A stretch of DNA of 64,000 nt, taken from assembly GCA_029224185.1 (NCBI GenBank), contig CM055206.1, positions 13,287,346 through 13,351,345 of the forward strand. The letters run 5' to 3'. The notes beneath the pieces are model-generated. The model was not told where the DNA came from. It was given only the letters and a program-made list of their open reading frames with translations, and did no database searches. The number at the start of each line of letters is the position of its first letter. The stretch's first letter is position 1. Origin of the DNA: Karalla daura. Lineage: Eukaryota > Chordata > Actinopteri > Chaetodontiformes > Leiognathidae. The position numbers and the translations under genes were made by a program. Below, one piece after another: positions 48,966-60,535 of the stretch.

Positions 48966-50574
48966 CAAAGACCTCAAAGATCTACTGCAGTGAGTAGACT
49001 TGTCTTAGGCTTTGTGTTTTTACAGTGCAGAAGAAAGCCCAAACTAGGGCTGAACAAAAATAACCCCGGGAAGCAGACACGTATATTACAACAGTGCCCA
49101 GTGGTAGCGAACAAAACCAAAACTCACCAGTTCAGCATCAATAACGTTCAGTGGGAGAAGCTCATGTCTTGTCCTGCAGAGACAAAAAAGGACATACCCC
49201 AAGACGGGGGGAGAATTTCATAAATCACAGAGGCCTGAATGTGGACTTATTTGGCTGAGGTCTGAAAACCCTGCGAGACAGGAGGAAGGGCAGGAGATGA
49301 GATGAGGCACAAAGCGAGGCGAGCACATATCACATCCTGCTCATCCCCTGCCAAGGAAAACACAAAGTCAATCTCGACACCAACAAACAGCGTCACGATA
49401 GCTTTCGTTTGTCAGATCTGAACAACAAAGGCAGACGTGTCGACAGCTGCGATTCAACATGTTTTCCACATACTATCGCAACCCCGGGCCTGTCATCTTG
49501 TTATGTGAGGCGGCCTATCAATCCATCTGGCTGTCTATCTCCACATTCATACAGTATCTCTCCGGGAGTGTGACGGACAGCTTTGTCAAGGCTGCTATGA
49601 GGGAGGGAGGGTAGCACTGATAGTCCTATCAAAAACAAAGGAGTGGGGGATAGACAAGCTAATCAAGACCAGACCAAATAGGCGGACACAGAATAAAATA
49701 AGTGAGAGGAAACGAAAAAGGGAGCACGCCAGCCTTCAGAAAAGAAAAACAAGCAGCCGAGACGTACAGTAAACTGGCAGGCGGAGGGATGAGTCCCACC
49801 GGAGAGAACCTCTAACCTGCGAGCGATCCGATACGATGTTGGCAAGCGTGGCCACTGCGAAAACATACAAACAGAGAGAAGGGAGATTTTCTCACTTTAT
49901 TGTCACTTGGATCAGAGCCTAAAGCTCCATTCCAGTAGGAGAGGGGAAAAAAATCAAAAGAAACAAGCATCCCAAAAGATAAGAGCGGGAGATAACGCGC
50001 CTCACACAGGGATCTGAGCCTCGTCGGCCTCATCTACGGCTGCACCGCGGTCACCTTCCTAAGTCACAAACACCATACCAAACGCCGGGGCATAAAGACG
50101 TTGCTCTCCATTATAGGTTGTCTTTTCACCTGCGCGATGAAAGATAGTTCTGCCGCTGGCCTCTCTCCTCCTCTCAAAAGCAAATAAATTGCTATTCCGT
50201 CTGGCCACCTGCACATAGGTATTGGGAGGGGATGGGAGGGGGGAAGAAAATACTGCAATGTACCTTCAATCCATCCAATTCTGAGCAGTAAATTAAATTG
50301 CTGCCTCCCACTATCTGCATCGCACAGAAGACACCTCGATGGAATACGGTTCAGCTCGGACACGCGTGGCTGATTTGAGCGTGTCGCACCAGCCAGAAAG
50401 ACCAGACAATTTTGTGGGGAAAATATTAAATCCCATGAAGCTAAATGGGTATCGAAATTAGCCCAGTCACTGCTCACAAAATCCACTGAATTGTCCGGAG
50501 GGGAGTATTATAAAATATCAGCCACAGAGTAAAATGAAAGTACGTTTTGTAATTAATAACAGACACCAATTTGA

Positions 50575-50630
50575 CTGGCCGAGGACCTTTCTGTTTGGAG
50601 TTTGCATAGTAAGATAATGGATAGATGGCT
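50575..50630 (+). mobile_element. Short SINE-like fragment
   Basis: GGACCTTTCTGTTTGGAGTT followed by TGCATAGTAAG matches the central hallmark of the family; nothing else of it remains. Confidence 0.4.
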
Positions 50631-52602
50631 ATAATTGATCTATATGAGGTAGGAGAGCATCTTTTTTGCTCTCCTAGCTCATGACTCCAGCCCTAACCGT
50701 CATCCACCCCCCAAAAAACTCCCATCGAGGGCATTGTATGCACTGAAGATATACCTCTAACAATATTACCTGCTCCATAAAAAGAAAATAATAAAAACAC
50801 CTGCACGCCCCCAGTTAGCCTTTAAGCTTCTTAGTCCACCTCTATTCATCAAAACGCCCTACAGTCCCAGGGCTTTAAGCCACAGGTGAGGGATTGTTAT
50901 TTTGAGAGGGAGGGCAAATGTTTGCCTCTGTAATCACCGGCAAAAAAAACGTCTATTGGGCCGCGTCAATAAGCCGCAGCAGAACTTGTTTTTCTTTACA
51001 TAATGGCTGCGATTTTTTCCTGGGCAGCAGAGGACACACTTTTGGAGGGAGAGGTAGGGGGGTGGGAGGGAGGGGGACAGCCAGCCGCCGTCTGCAATTT
51101 CACAATGATAGATGATGGCACGCTCTGCCTGCCTGCCTTCCTCCCCAGACTCGCAAGGCCTGCTGAGATAACGCGCGGCGAGCAAACAGCTCACACCTCA
51201 GTGCTGCGTTTTACGAGATGGAAATACGGTTTCACTCCCCACAAAATAAGGCTAAATAAGTCAGCGTGTGAACAGGTGGGGTGGGGTGGAGGGCGGGGGG
51301 TTGGAAAAGCAACAAGTTTGTCAAAGACAACATCCGCACGCATTAATCTGTTAAATTTAAACGCTGCCGAGCCGTGCAGAAACCCTTCGACAAAATAAGA
51401 CATTATGAGCTGTTTGCAGAGCAAATAAGCCCGCGGAGTTACCCACAGGTTATTCCTGAACAAATAAAGCTCTCTAGCCTGCGGGTGTGTGTATTAAAAC
51501 AGGTTCTGACAGTAGAAAACCTGCTGTCTGTCTCCCTACGACAATTTCAACTAGATTGTAATTTGAAGAAAGCTATTTCCTGAGCAAACTAGAGGAGGGA
51601 AAAAAAGGAGAAGAGAAGAAAAAAAAGAATGAGAAGTGCCCGTACCTGGCTGACATTGACTTAACCTACAGACAATGTCATGGGATATCTCATATTTACA
51701 GTCTTGATAGAGGCAGATCCGTAACACACTGAAAAGTCACCTTATTTTAACAGATCTGACAAAAAGAATCTGACAAAAAAAAAACATGACATTGGGCATT
51801 GACAGAATTCAATGCACACTACAGAAAATCAGCACTTTGTGCAATCAGCCAATGACACCTTGCACTGAGGATGGAAGGATGCATGCATAGAAACGGATTA
51901 ATTGAGTTAGAACTGCGTTGTGATTATTTGCAACATCAATGGGATGTAAATTAAAAAGAACACACACATACACACACAATGCGGCAAAACCAGCATGTGC
52001 ACCAGTCTGAGAGCACAGAGAGAAAAAGAGGGGAGAGAGAGAGAAAGAGAGAGAGAGAGAGGGAGAGAGGGAGCCGGAGCAGGCTGGATCGTCCTCTGAC
52101 TTGTATGGCTGCTGTGCTGAGCAGTGTGTGTGTGCACAATGTGTGTGTGTGTGTGCAGTGTGTGTGTGCCTGTCATCGGCCGGCTGCCTCCTCCTCATCT
52201 GTCCCGCTACAGCTAGCTCCCCCTGGCTAACCTCCCAGCCGCCAAAAACGTCAATAAACAGCGCGCATTTCACCAACATCCCACCACGGGTGTGACGTAG
52301 GACCGGGGCGAAGACGCCACGGCGCGAACCACACACATCAAACACACTGTGAAATGACTAAAAAGGTGTATTTGGTCCAGCTAGCTAGCTAGCAGAGGCT
52401 ACAGTCTCCAGCTGTGTGTGTGTATAGGGAGAGACGGTGTGAGGAGGATGTCTGGGATGATGCTCCAGAGGAGTGAGACGTGAAATGATGGGGAGTTTAA
52501 ACTCGACACTCACACACGCACACACACACACATACGTAAACACACAGGCAAACACACACCACAGATGAGCACAAGTCTGGATATTCCTGTGCAGTTTCTT
52601 AC

Positions 52603-53000
52603 GTGATTTCGTTGCTGGAGTCGGATCAGGACGAGGAGAGGAAGGAGGGGAGGGGGTGATTTTTTTTAATCCGACGGCGGACAGAAATGATGCTCCGGGC
52701 TTGTTTTTGTTTCCTCCTCTTCCTCTGTCTCTGTCTGTTTCTTTCTGTCCGGGTCGCCCAGCTGCTGCCGCTGCCCCGTCTCCCTCCTGCCTGCCTGCCT
52801 GCCTGCCTGCCTCTCCTTCCTTCCTCTCCTATCTGTGTGTCTGTGTGTCTGTGTTTCTATCTGTGGTCCCGCTGCTCTTGTACCACTCGCCCTCCAGTGG
52901 AGACTGAACGGCCCCTGATGCGCTTTGATTGGGAAGCCCTCTGTCTCCCAGCCTCCCCGCCCCTCCACACTGAACGTGCCTGCCCGTGCGGCTGCGCGCG
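52603..53000 (-). promoter_or_regulatory. plcb4: Candidate plcb4 promoter and first non-coding exon
   Basis: A GC-rich minus-strand stretch that looks like a TATA-less vertebrate promoter. It has a GC box (CCCCGCCCC on plus, 52955-52963) and a CCAAT box (ATTGG on plus, 52928-52932). Purine-rich leader-like sequence then ends at a usable donor, AATCAC|GTAAGAAACTG, after 52603. The plcb4 ATG exon at 12431 needs at least one upstream non-coding exon, and this lies between the plcb1 end and plcb4. The transcription start and exon are inferred from sequence only; an unrelated lncRNA promoter is equally possible. Confidence 0.35.
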
Positions 53001-53387
53001 CGCGTGTACAAGTCTGTGTGTATGTGTGTGTAGTAGAGAGAGTGTGTGTGTAGGAGAGTGTGTGTGAATGAGTTTTCCTTGGGTTGACAGAGTGAGTCAT
53101 CCAGCAGAAGCAGAGCCAGCTCCTCCCTGCTCCTCCAGCAGCTGACTACTGTAGCCTGGAACACTGCCTCCCCATGCTCACTCATTGTTATGCTGCTCTA
53201 TGTGTGCGTGCTTGCGTGTGCGTGTGTGTGCGCGCGCGCGCTTGTGTAGGGATACTTGACTCATTAGTGAATTCATTGCACTTTATTTGCTATCCATCAA
53301 TGGCATCGCTTCATTAATATTCATCGTCTTGCAGTGCTGTGTTATGGTGGGCGTCCAATTATTAATTGTACTGATAATAGGTAGATA

Positions 53388-53631
<244 letters not shown>

Positions 53632-53634
53632 ACA

Positions 53635-53840
53635 GAGGATTCTTCCTGCTCTTGTCACTGCAGGTTCACTTTGACGTGATATCCTGAACAATAAAGTGTA
53701 ATCTTGCAGCGAGCGACATTTATAAAAAAAGGTACAGTACTCCCCTGATGATGTCATCAGAGTTATTTTGGGTTGGATGCGTAGAGGCTATATTTGTAAT
53801 CACGATATCTGTGTTGGAAATTGGCTTTGACTTTAATGGA
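53635..53840 (+). repeat. Left arm of long imperfect inverted repeat
   Basis: About 205 bp that match the reverse complement of 54780-54998, with clear blocks: GGTAC(AGTA)CTCCCCTGATGATG, GAGTTATTTTGGGTTGG, CTATATTTGTAATCACGA and GTCACTGCAGGTTCACT. By eye the arms are roughly 75-80% alike with a few indels. It lies just 3' of the U2-like sequence on its minus-strand reading. Confidence 0.8.
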
Positions 53841-53879
53841 CGATCTTAAGGAAGTTCCCTCAAGGATATTCAGGTGAAG

Positions 53880-54069
53880 GGTGGCGATCGTTCCTGGAGG
53901 GACTGCAATACCGAGTCGATGCATGGAGCAGATGGAGCGGGCCCCTGTTCCATCTCCCTGTTCTAAAAATCAATTTGTAATATGGTCCCCCGGGTCAGAG
54001 ACATACGAGATATTAAACAGATAAGAACGGATACCACACTCGATCTTAGCCAAAAGGCCGAGGAGCAAA
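53880..54069 (-). pseudogene. U2 spliceosomal snRNA-like pseudogene
   Basis: About 190 bases align end to end with vertebrate U2 (family length about 191). The 5' third is clear (CTCGGCCTTTTGGCTAAGATC), then TTTAATATCTCGTA, CAGGGAGATGGAA, ATGCATCGAC and GGTATTGCAGT. U2 pairs with the intron branch point in the major spliceosome. Key sites are altered: the branch-point recognition element reads GTGGTA instead of GTAGTA, the Sm site reads ATTTTTAG instead of ATTTTTGG, and the 5' ATC start is degraded to TTT. These changes argue for a dead copy or a divergent variant. No proximal sequence element was confidently found upstream. It sits between inverted arms at 53635-53840 and 54780-54998. Confidence 0.85.
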
Positions 54070-54575
54070 AAAAAACATCAGAAAAGAATCCGACACGCAT
54101 GGTAACATTTACTCCTTTAGTCGCTGATTTGCAGTGATAAATGCAGCTTTACAGTGTTCAGACCACCGAGGGATGAGTAGTGTATGTATCAGTAGCCACT
54201 AGGGAGATAGCAGCAGGAGTAGGAAGAATAGAAGGCCATACACATACAGTATTCAAGTTGTGTCCATGGTGTTGTGTTACTGTCTGCCTTGAAACATACT
54301 AATAGCAGAACGACCACTACATCACTGCTAAATGATAACTAATGAAAATGAAACGATGCCAGTGATGAGTCAGCACTTGGACTTTCATCATTGCAGTCTG
54401 ATCTGTATGCTGTCTAAGGAGTGTAGAGCAGCAATCCAAAACATATAAAAAAAAATCAGCTAATTACATAAATGTTATTGTACAATATGGTCTCTTTAGG
54501 TGTTTATCTGTTCTTTTCTGACCTGGTGGCCATACATAAAATTGATTTTTAAATCAGGGAGATGGAGTAAGTTCC

Positions 54576-54712
<137 letters not shown>

Positions 54713-54779
54713 CCGATCAATTTCTGACTAAATACAAAAACATAATATCTGAAATGCATTTCCCGCTAAATATAAGTTC

Positions 54780-54998
54780 CTCGATGAAAGTTAAAGCCGA
54801 TTTCTAAGACAGATTTCGTGATTATAAATATAGCGTCTCTGCACCCAACCCAAAAATAACTCAGATGACATCATCAGGGGAGTACCTTTTTCATAAATGT
54901 CAGTCGCTGCGCGATTAAATTTGATTGTCCCCCAACTCCTGAGTCACGGAATATCCCATTAGAGTGAACTTGCAGTGACATTAGGAGGAAAATCCTCC
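54780..54998 (-). repeat. Right arm of long imperfect inverted repeat
   Basis: Inverted partner of 53635-53840. On the minus strand it reads GAGGATTTTCCTCC, GTCACTGCAAGTTCACT, GGTACTCCCCTGATGATG, then a TAATCACGA block in the same order. The TGATGTCATC core resembles a CRE-like site, but that is not evidence of function. Confidence 0.8.
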
Positions 54999-55384
54999 GG
55001 TACAGACAGTGCACGCTCGGCTGTACCGTGCACTTTGTGGAGCGGATTGTCTCCTGCAGTCGTAGCGCTTGTCTTCATCCCCCCCGCAAAGAGGACATTC
55101 TGGGTTTTAGGGTCACATGGATAATGTCAGAATCACAATCAGAAGTGGATTCCCGAGTGAATTAAGACGGAGAGGTTTAACTGTAGCATCATTTTAGGGT
55201 TATGTCTTGGGTTTAGGATAAAGACTGGATTAGGTTTACAGCAGGTTAAGATTAGGATTTTCTTTGCTTTGTTTTAAGGCACAGTGGATAGGCCTGGGGG
55301 TTAGATGTAAGGCCAGGGACTGAAATGCAATCAGTCCTGTCAAGTAGTGCAGCAGCACGTCTGCTCATCTCTGTGTGCGTTTAC

Positions 55385-55388
<4 letters not shown>

Positions 55389-55438
<50 letters not shown>
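55389..55438 (+). repeat. (TG)25 microsatellite
   Basis: Pure array. Confidence 0.97.
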
Positions 55439-55441
<3 letters not shown>

Positions 55442-55533
55442 AGTGTACCTTCCGAGCAGCACCCTGTGGTCCTCTCCTCTTCTGCTGTCCTGGTGTGCCT
55501 CATTAAAGCCCAGTTACAGGACACCTCCTCCTC

Positions 55534-55581
55534 GTCCCCCTCCTCCTCCTCCTCTTCTTCCTCCTCCTCCTCCTCTTCGTC
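55534..55581 (+). repeat. (CCT)n imperfect triplet array
   Basis: CTCCTCCTC with TTC interruptions, homopyrimidine on plus. Confidence 0.93.
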
Positions 55582-56369
55582 CCCACAGCAGATGGACAGA
55601 CGCAGGGTGATAATATTCCTGGGAGTTTGGAAGGGCGTCACTGTTTATATAACCCAGAGAATCTTATTAAAAAGCCGCCCTCCTTCCGTCCTGAACTCGG
55701 GGTTAATTAGCTCACTTCCTAGTTGCCGGTATGCATGGAGGCCTCTGAATGGTCGCAGTGGTTGTTATGGGCGACCAGGCTTGCCTTATCTCCTGTTGCC
55801 TGTTGGGATTCTGTTGAAGAGCCGAGACTGAAAAGGACACAGTGTTTATGTAGTCTGGAAAACACACATACACACACACACACACTCGTGGACACAGCTG
55901 CGCACATGGCACACACACATTTGGCTACAAGGACAAAGTGTGTTTTAAAGCAGAAAATGACCATAGCCATATTTGCGCCTAAAACAACACAACAAGGAAG
56001 TAGTGAGGCATGTTTCAAAGAAAGTGTTTTACGACAGACAGTATGAAGTGAAGTATCCTATTTCACACTCTGGTGCCAAAATAAAGAATATTTTTGTGCC
56101 GAGGATGCAGCTTGATACAAACATGCACAATTAAAGAGCTGTAACAACCTATCAGTTCATCAGTTATAGACTGACCAATAAAATAGTTGACAGTGATTTA
56201 ACTGACTAGTCAATATAAGCGTTTAAACCAAGTTTTGAATGGGATTTTCAGAGATCAAGAGTCAAAATCTTCTGAGCTCAGCTTCTTAAATGTGAATATA
56301 TTCTGGTTTATTTAGTCCCCTATGACTGTCATTGAACTGAATGTCACAGAAGTGAGAGCAAAAAAAAAG

Positions 56370-56395
56370 GCATGGCAGGTCACCTGTCCATCACA

Positions 56396-56432
<37 letters not shown>

Positions 56433-56600
56433 ATTCACTCTCACAATAAGGGTAATTCAGTCCCCAACTCACCTAATCACACATTTTTTGTTTTGGTGGT
56501 AGACATCAATGTGAACATACACACTCCACACAATAAGTCCCCCTCGGTCCGGTTGGGATTCGAGGCGACAGCGATATTCACCAATCCACCGGGTTGCCCG
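56370..56600 (-). mobile_element. SINE-like repeat copy with internal (CA)n
   Basis: On the minus strand: TCGAATCCCAACCGGAC head, then GAGAGTGAATGGTG, (TG)n, TGTCCTGTGATGGACAGGTG. The (CA)n array at 56399-56431 is embedded in the tail, as in other copies. Confidence 0.65.
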
Positions 56601-57304
56601 CCCACATTATATACGCGCTAATATACAGTGAACGGTGTCAAAACCAATTTGTGTGACCTCTGAGTGTGGTCCATACATAGGTGTGGTATGATTTCAATGC
56701 CTCTCAGTAGTGACCGGAGATTTAGTCATGGAAAAACGTTCAGATTCATGCTCCTTGGGGTTATCAGAGAGATCCTGTTACCTAGGAGATGATAGGAAGT
56801 AGGTCATCACAGCTTTCCTACTGCTTCCCCCTGCCCCTGAGTGTGACATACATACCATATACATACAGCACACTCAACTACATACATACAGCACACGCGT
56901 ACCACACGTACTGCATAGTACACTGCCAGTCACTTACTACATCTGCCTCCAGATCAGTGTTCCACATCTTCTCTATTATATGTCCAGTCCCAGCCTTTTG
57001 CTACGTAGTTAACAAAGACTGTGAGATCGATGTGGATGTGCACTGAGATCAATTCTTAGTTAATATAGTTTGGAAAGACAACGGCGTGAAACAAGTTAAG
57101 GAGAAGATGAGAACACATAATACACAGCTGAGCACTGCTGAGCAGACGAGAGACAATGGAAAAGCTGAAGAACGACGATGTGATTTCAGAAACATCACGT
57201 CGGATGCAAAACGTTTAGGATGTGAAAATAAAAGTGAACACAACACCACAGATACATTTATAGGTCGAGCAATGAGAAATGAAAAGACAACACGACTCCA
57301 CTTC

Positions 57305-59376
57305 AGCAAAGTACAATAATAGCCACATTTATTTTAATTACAGGCAAATTTCCCTTTACACTATATATCTTTTTTTTGTTACCAACTTCATATTTTATCC
57401 TTTACGTCATACATACATTTACATTTCCAGAGTGCATACACATACGTCGATGAGTAGGGAGAAGGGGGGGGGGCTTCATTTAAGTGATTCAAGACAAAAA
57501 AGAAGGATGTCTCGCATTTCTCATGAGACACGTGTCAAATACTGCTCATCACAAGCATTACTCAGTAGTGGTACTGTACTTAAAAGTGCACACGATCTAT
57601 TCAATATCAGACAGCTTCATATAATAATAATAATCATAATCATAATAATATAATGGCAATTTAAACAATGATGCATTTCACACATTCAACATCAAACAAG
57701 GCAAACCTATTTAAAGGCACAGGACTCTCACGTCAACATCATAATTGTTTTCAAAAGTAGTTTGTACTTACATGTCAGGTAATCCTTCACTTTCACTGTT
57801 TTTTTTTTGTTTGTTTGTTTTTTTTCAGCTGAAATATGATTCGATATAGTGACCCGTGAGTAAAATGGCACTAGACCAACGGGAAGTCCGAAAAAAACAC
57901 TTCCTTGTGGTTTCTGAATGGGTCAGAGGGGGAATAGTGCAGTCATTCATCAGGTCGTGTAAACGCTGGTGTTTGACAGAGATAAACTGAGCGTCTGAAG
58001 TTCGTCTGACTGAACCATCCCCCCTCCCTTCACTACAGACTATGGCTAGCAGTTGTGGCTGAATATTGAGATTATAATGACATATTTCTCCTGGTCCCAG
58101 GCATCTGCTCCAGGTACTGCTCACACACATACACACATACACACACACACTCCTGTAGGTACACAATGAACCAGTTAAGAGGAAGGCCACATCTGTAAAA
58201 CTACAGCAGGATCCTCTGTTTCTGTCTGTCCTGCTTTGACTGGAATTTTTACGGGGGAAAAGATAAAGGAATAAATGTGCAAGCTTTTCATTTGAGCCAG
58301 CGACTGTTGATTAAAAAAAAGGTGTTTTGACAGTTTTTGTTTCGACCTAACAAGTTCCCGCTGCAGTAATGCATCTAATGTGTCGCATTGGGTTTCACAC
58401 GATTTTGCAGGTTGAGTTTGAATGTTTCAGAGAAAATAAATGTACATCTAATAAACATCTCTGCTACAGAGCTACTGTAACATTTACAGTTGTTCAAATA
58501 CATGCAGATTACTGTACATCACGCGTTCCCTTCACTTCCTCTTTCGGGCTGAGTTGCCCCGCAAACGATGCAAGCTTGTTAAAAACTAGCTCCGAAAAAA
58601 ATTCAAAAACGACAGATCACTGTAAAATGTTACCAAGCCAAAAACGTCATATAAACAAACAAACAAAAAAAGGTTAAAAAAGATGGGTTTTTAAAAACAA
58701 AGTAGCAGCAACAGGCTTAGTTCTGTGAGAACGAAAATCACGAACCAGCAAGCCACCAGTGCTTCTGGGTTAAAGTAAAAGAGTTACATGGTTAACGCAG
58801 TGAGCCTTCAGTGCAAATATGTATGAGTGAATCTAAATCTTATAAAGATGGAAGCTTTTAAAGGCTGAATATGCAGTGGCTGCTTTACAGTACAAGTCGA
58901 CTCCACCTGAACGACAAACGTCCACCGTAAGTGAATTCAAGACCTTGGCACCACACACACCTCACTGACCAGCACGACTGTCATTATCGTCATCAAAGTA
59001 AAAAATAATAAAAAGAAAGGACTCTCTCTCTGTGCAATAGTTCAAGTAAGGTATTCCTGCAAATAGTTAGTGCTTCATAACACATCCTGTGGCCGTACCA
59101 AAATAGACGACAACATAAAGGGAACATATAAATACACAAAAAAAGTTACTATTTACACAAAATTGATTTTTTTTGTTTCCCAGACAGGACTGCACTTGAC
59201 GCAGAAAGGACCTCTACTCACCAAATTAGGCTCAGATTTGATCTAATCCTCCCATTGGTTAAAATTAGGACCAAAGTTGCGGCAGTCTCATCCACAGATC
59301 TCTGGTCACAAAACACATCCACCAATCAGTGTCCCGGTGTGAAGCGCAGCGTCCAAGGGGGCGGGGCCTAACCTCC
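57305..59376 (-). other. plcb1: Probable plcb1 3' UTR
   Basis: About 2 kb of AT-rich sequence follows the plcb1 stop with no further coding similarity. It ends at an AATAAA on the minus strand (57333-57328) with a GT-rich stretch about 20-35 bases further on, so cleavage is likely near 57308. Only the stop and the poly(A) signal are seen; continuity of the transcript is inferred. Confidence 0.5.
57328..57333 (-). terminator. plcb1: Poly(A) signal AATAAA, candidate end of plcb1
   Basis: The canonical hexamer reads on the minus strand, followed by a GT-rich element (around 57290-57305 on the minus strand). It is the best placed signal downstream of the plcb1 stop codon. Confidence 0.5.
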
Positions 59377-59604
59377 TTAAAGGGGCGTGTCGTAGACGCG
59401 TTCTGACGAGCCCTCCTCCATGTCGTCCTCTGACTGTGATGCCTTGTGGTTGAGCTTCTCCGTCGTCGAGGAGGGGGAGACGAGGTTGCCGTGGAGACTG
59501 TCGTCGCTAAGCTTGGCCTTGCTGCTGTCCTGAACAAACTCCTGGATCTCCACAGGTAGCCGCCGGAATTTGTCCTGGTACTCCTGGTCCAGGTCGCTCT
59601 GCAG
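59377..59604 (-). CDS. plcb1: Phospholipase C beta 1, last coding exon (C-terminus)
   Basis: Seventy-five codons plus TAA (59379-59377). The acceptor CTTCCTTCCACAG lies directly before 59604. The peptide begins LQSDLDQEYQDKFRRLP and ends SERVYDTPL. It matches the last exon of vertebrate PLCB1 (the long, a-type C-terminus): the EQEYQDKFKRLP helix end, a Ser/Glu-rich low-complexity stretch, then DTPL. PLC-beta1 makes IP3 and diacylglycerol downstream of Gq. This exon holds only the end of the distal C-terminal helical domain, which in the family serves membrane and G-protein contact, plus the tail. T-P-L fits a class I PDZ ligand (S/T-x-hydrophobic); binding is inferred. The middle diverges from mammals, as expected for an acidic linker. 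The preceding exon is not visible up to 64000. The alternative b-type C-terminal exon was not seen. Confidence 0.93.
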   Translation of the reverse strand: MQSDLDQEYQDKFRRLPVEIQEFVQDSSKAKLSDDSLHGNLVSPSSTTEKLNHKASQSEDDMEEGSSERVYDTPL

Positions 59605-60464
59605 CTGTGGAAGGAAGGAAACACACACGCACGTTTAGTGTCTGCCAAGAATAGGTGAGACGGAGCGCACACAGCTGCAGGGTTTGATCTGATGGTCTTT
59701 TCCACATCCGCATACAGGCTTTAAAATCAGCATATGGTAGAAGCTTATTTAGCTCATTTGCATACAGCTGGTAAAGTAGTTCTCGACGGGGGATAAAATA
59801 AACAATCATCGGCCGCCAATCTGACAGATGTAACAAGCCGCCATGGGGAAGAGGCTCAGCAGAAACCAGTAAAAGTCAGGAAAATCAGCCATAATACTGC
59901 ACAAGCACAGTTTTTACTATCAGCTTTGTCTTGCTCCAAAACATAGTTATGAGCAGTTTAATTCAGCATGTGACCCATATGTCACTATGAGCAGAGTATA
60001 CACATAGAGACATTAAGCGGGTTAGTTTTTTGCTACATAAAAGTGCTATTTCTAGAGTTTTGATTGGGATTAATTGCTACTTGTGGGTGTTTTCCATTCA
60101 AAGGTATTTGAGCAAAAGTCGTAATTCTTCCCATAGATTTAGTAAAATCTTGTTCAGCGTGACTCCACTTAGTTTTAGTAGATATTCTTAAAAATAAGAT
60201 AAAAACAATTCAGACTTGTTTCATACTGCTCCATCTTGTCTCAAGCTGATCATGTGACCCCGTCAGTCAGACATCAGTATTGCAATAGACCCCTATATTG
60301 AAACGTGTGAAAAACCATTTCACGAGTGAAAAGATGTTTTTGTGATATGTGAGAATTTTTCTTTCCATTCCATTTCGATTTGTTTTCCATTAGCAGCTTT
60401 TTATTGCAACATTGAGGATCTGTACATTTCTCGGGATGACGGAAACACAACTAGACACAAGTTA

Positions 60465-60535
60465 GACACACACACACGCACACACCATTCACCTTCACAC
60501 TCACACCTCAGGGGGACTTCAGAGTCTCCAACATA
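60465..60535 (-). mobile_element. SINE-like repeat fragment
   Basis: On the minus strand: GTTGGAGACTCTGAAG, CCCCTGAGGTGTGAGTGTG, AAGGTGAATGGTGTGTG. Short tail piece in the plcb1 intron. Confidence 0.55.

Larger units (their letters stand above)
34403..52602. other. Intergenic or plcb4 5' intron DNA, no protein gene seen
   Basis: Eighteen kilobases with microsatellites, SINE-like copies and candidate exon 36288-36354 listed separately. AT-rich stretches occur at 39490-39620 and 48060-48380. Numerous short ORFs lack recognisable domains. Confidence 0.7.
54999..57304. other. plcb1-plcb4 intergenic DNA, no gene seen
   Basis: Microsatellites at 55389-55438, 55534-55581 and 56399-56431 and a SINE-like copy at 56370-56600. 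No coding similarity. Confidence 0.7.

Noticed and set aside
55534..55581. Poly-Ser or poly-Glu encoding tract
   Set aside because: A (CCT)n triplet repeat in intergenic DNA with no flanking coding similarity.
59507..59836. Minus-strand ORF upstream of the plcb1 last exon (LHLSDWRPMIVYFIPRRELL...)
   Set aside because: It crosses the acceptor into the exon in the wrong frame and the intronic part resembles no known PLC or other protein.
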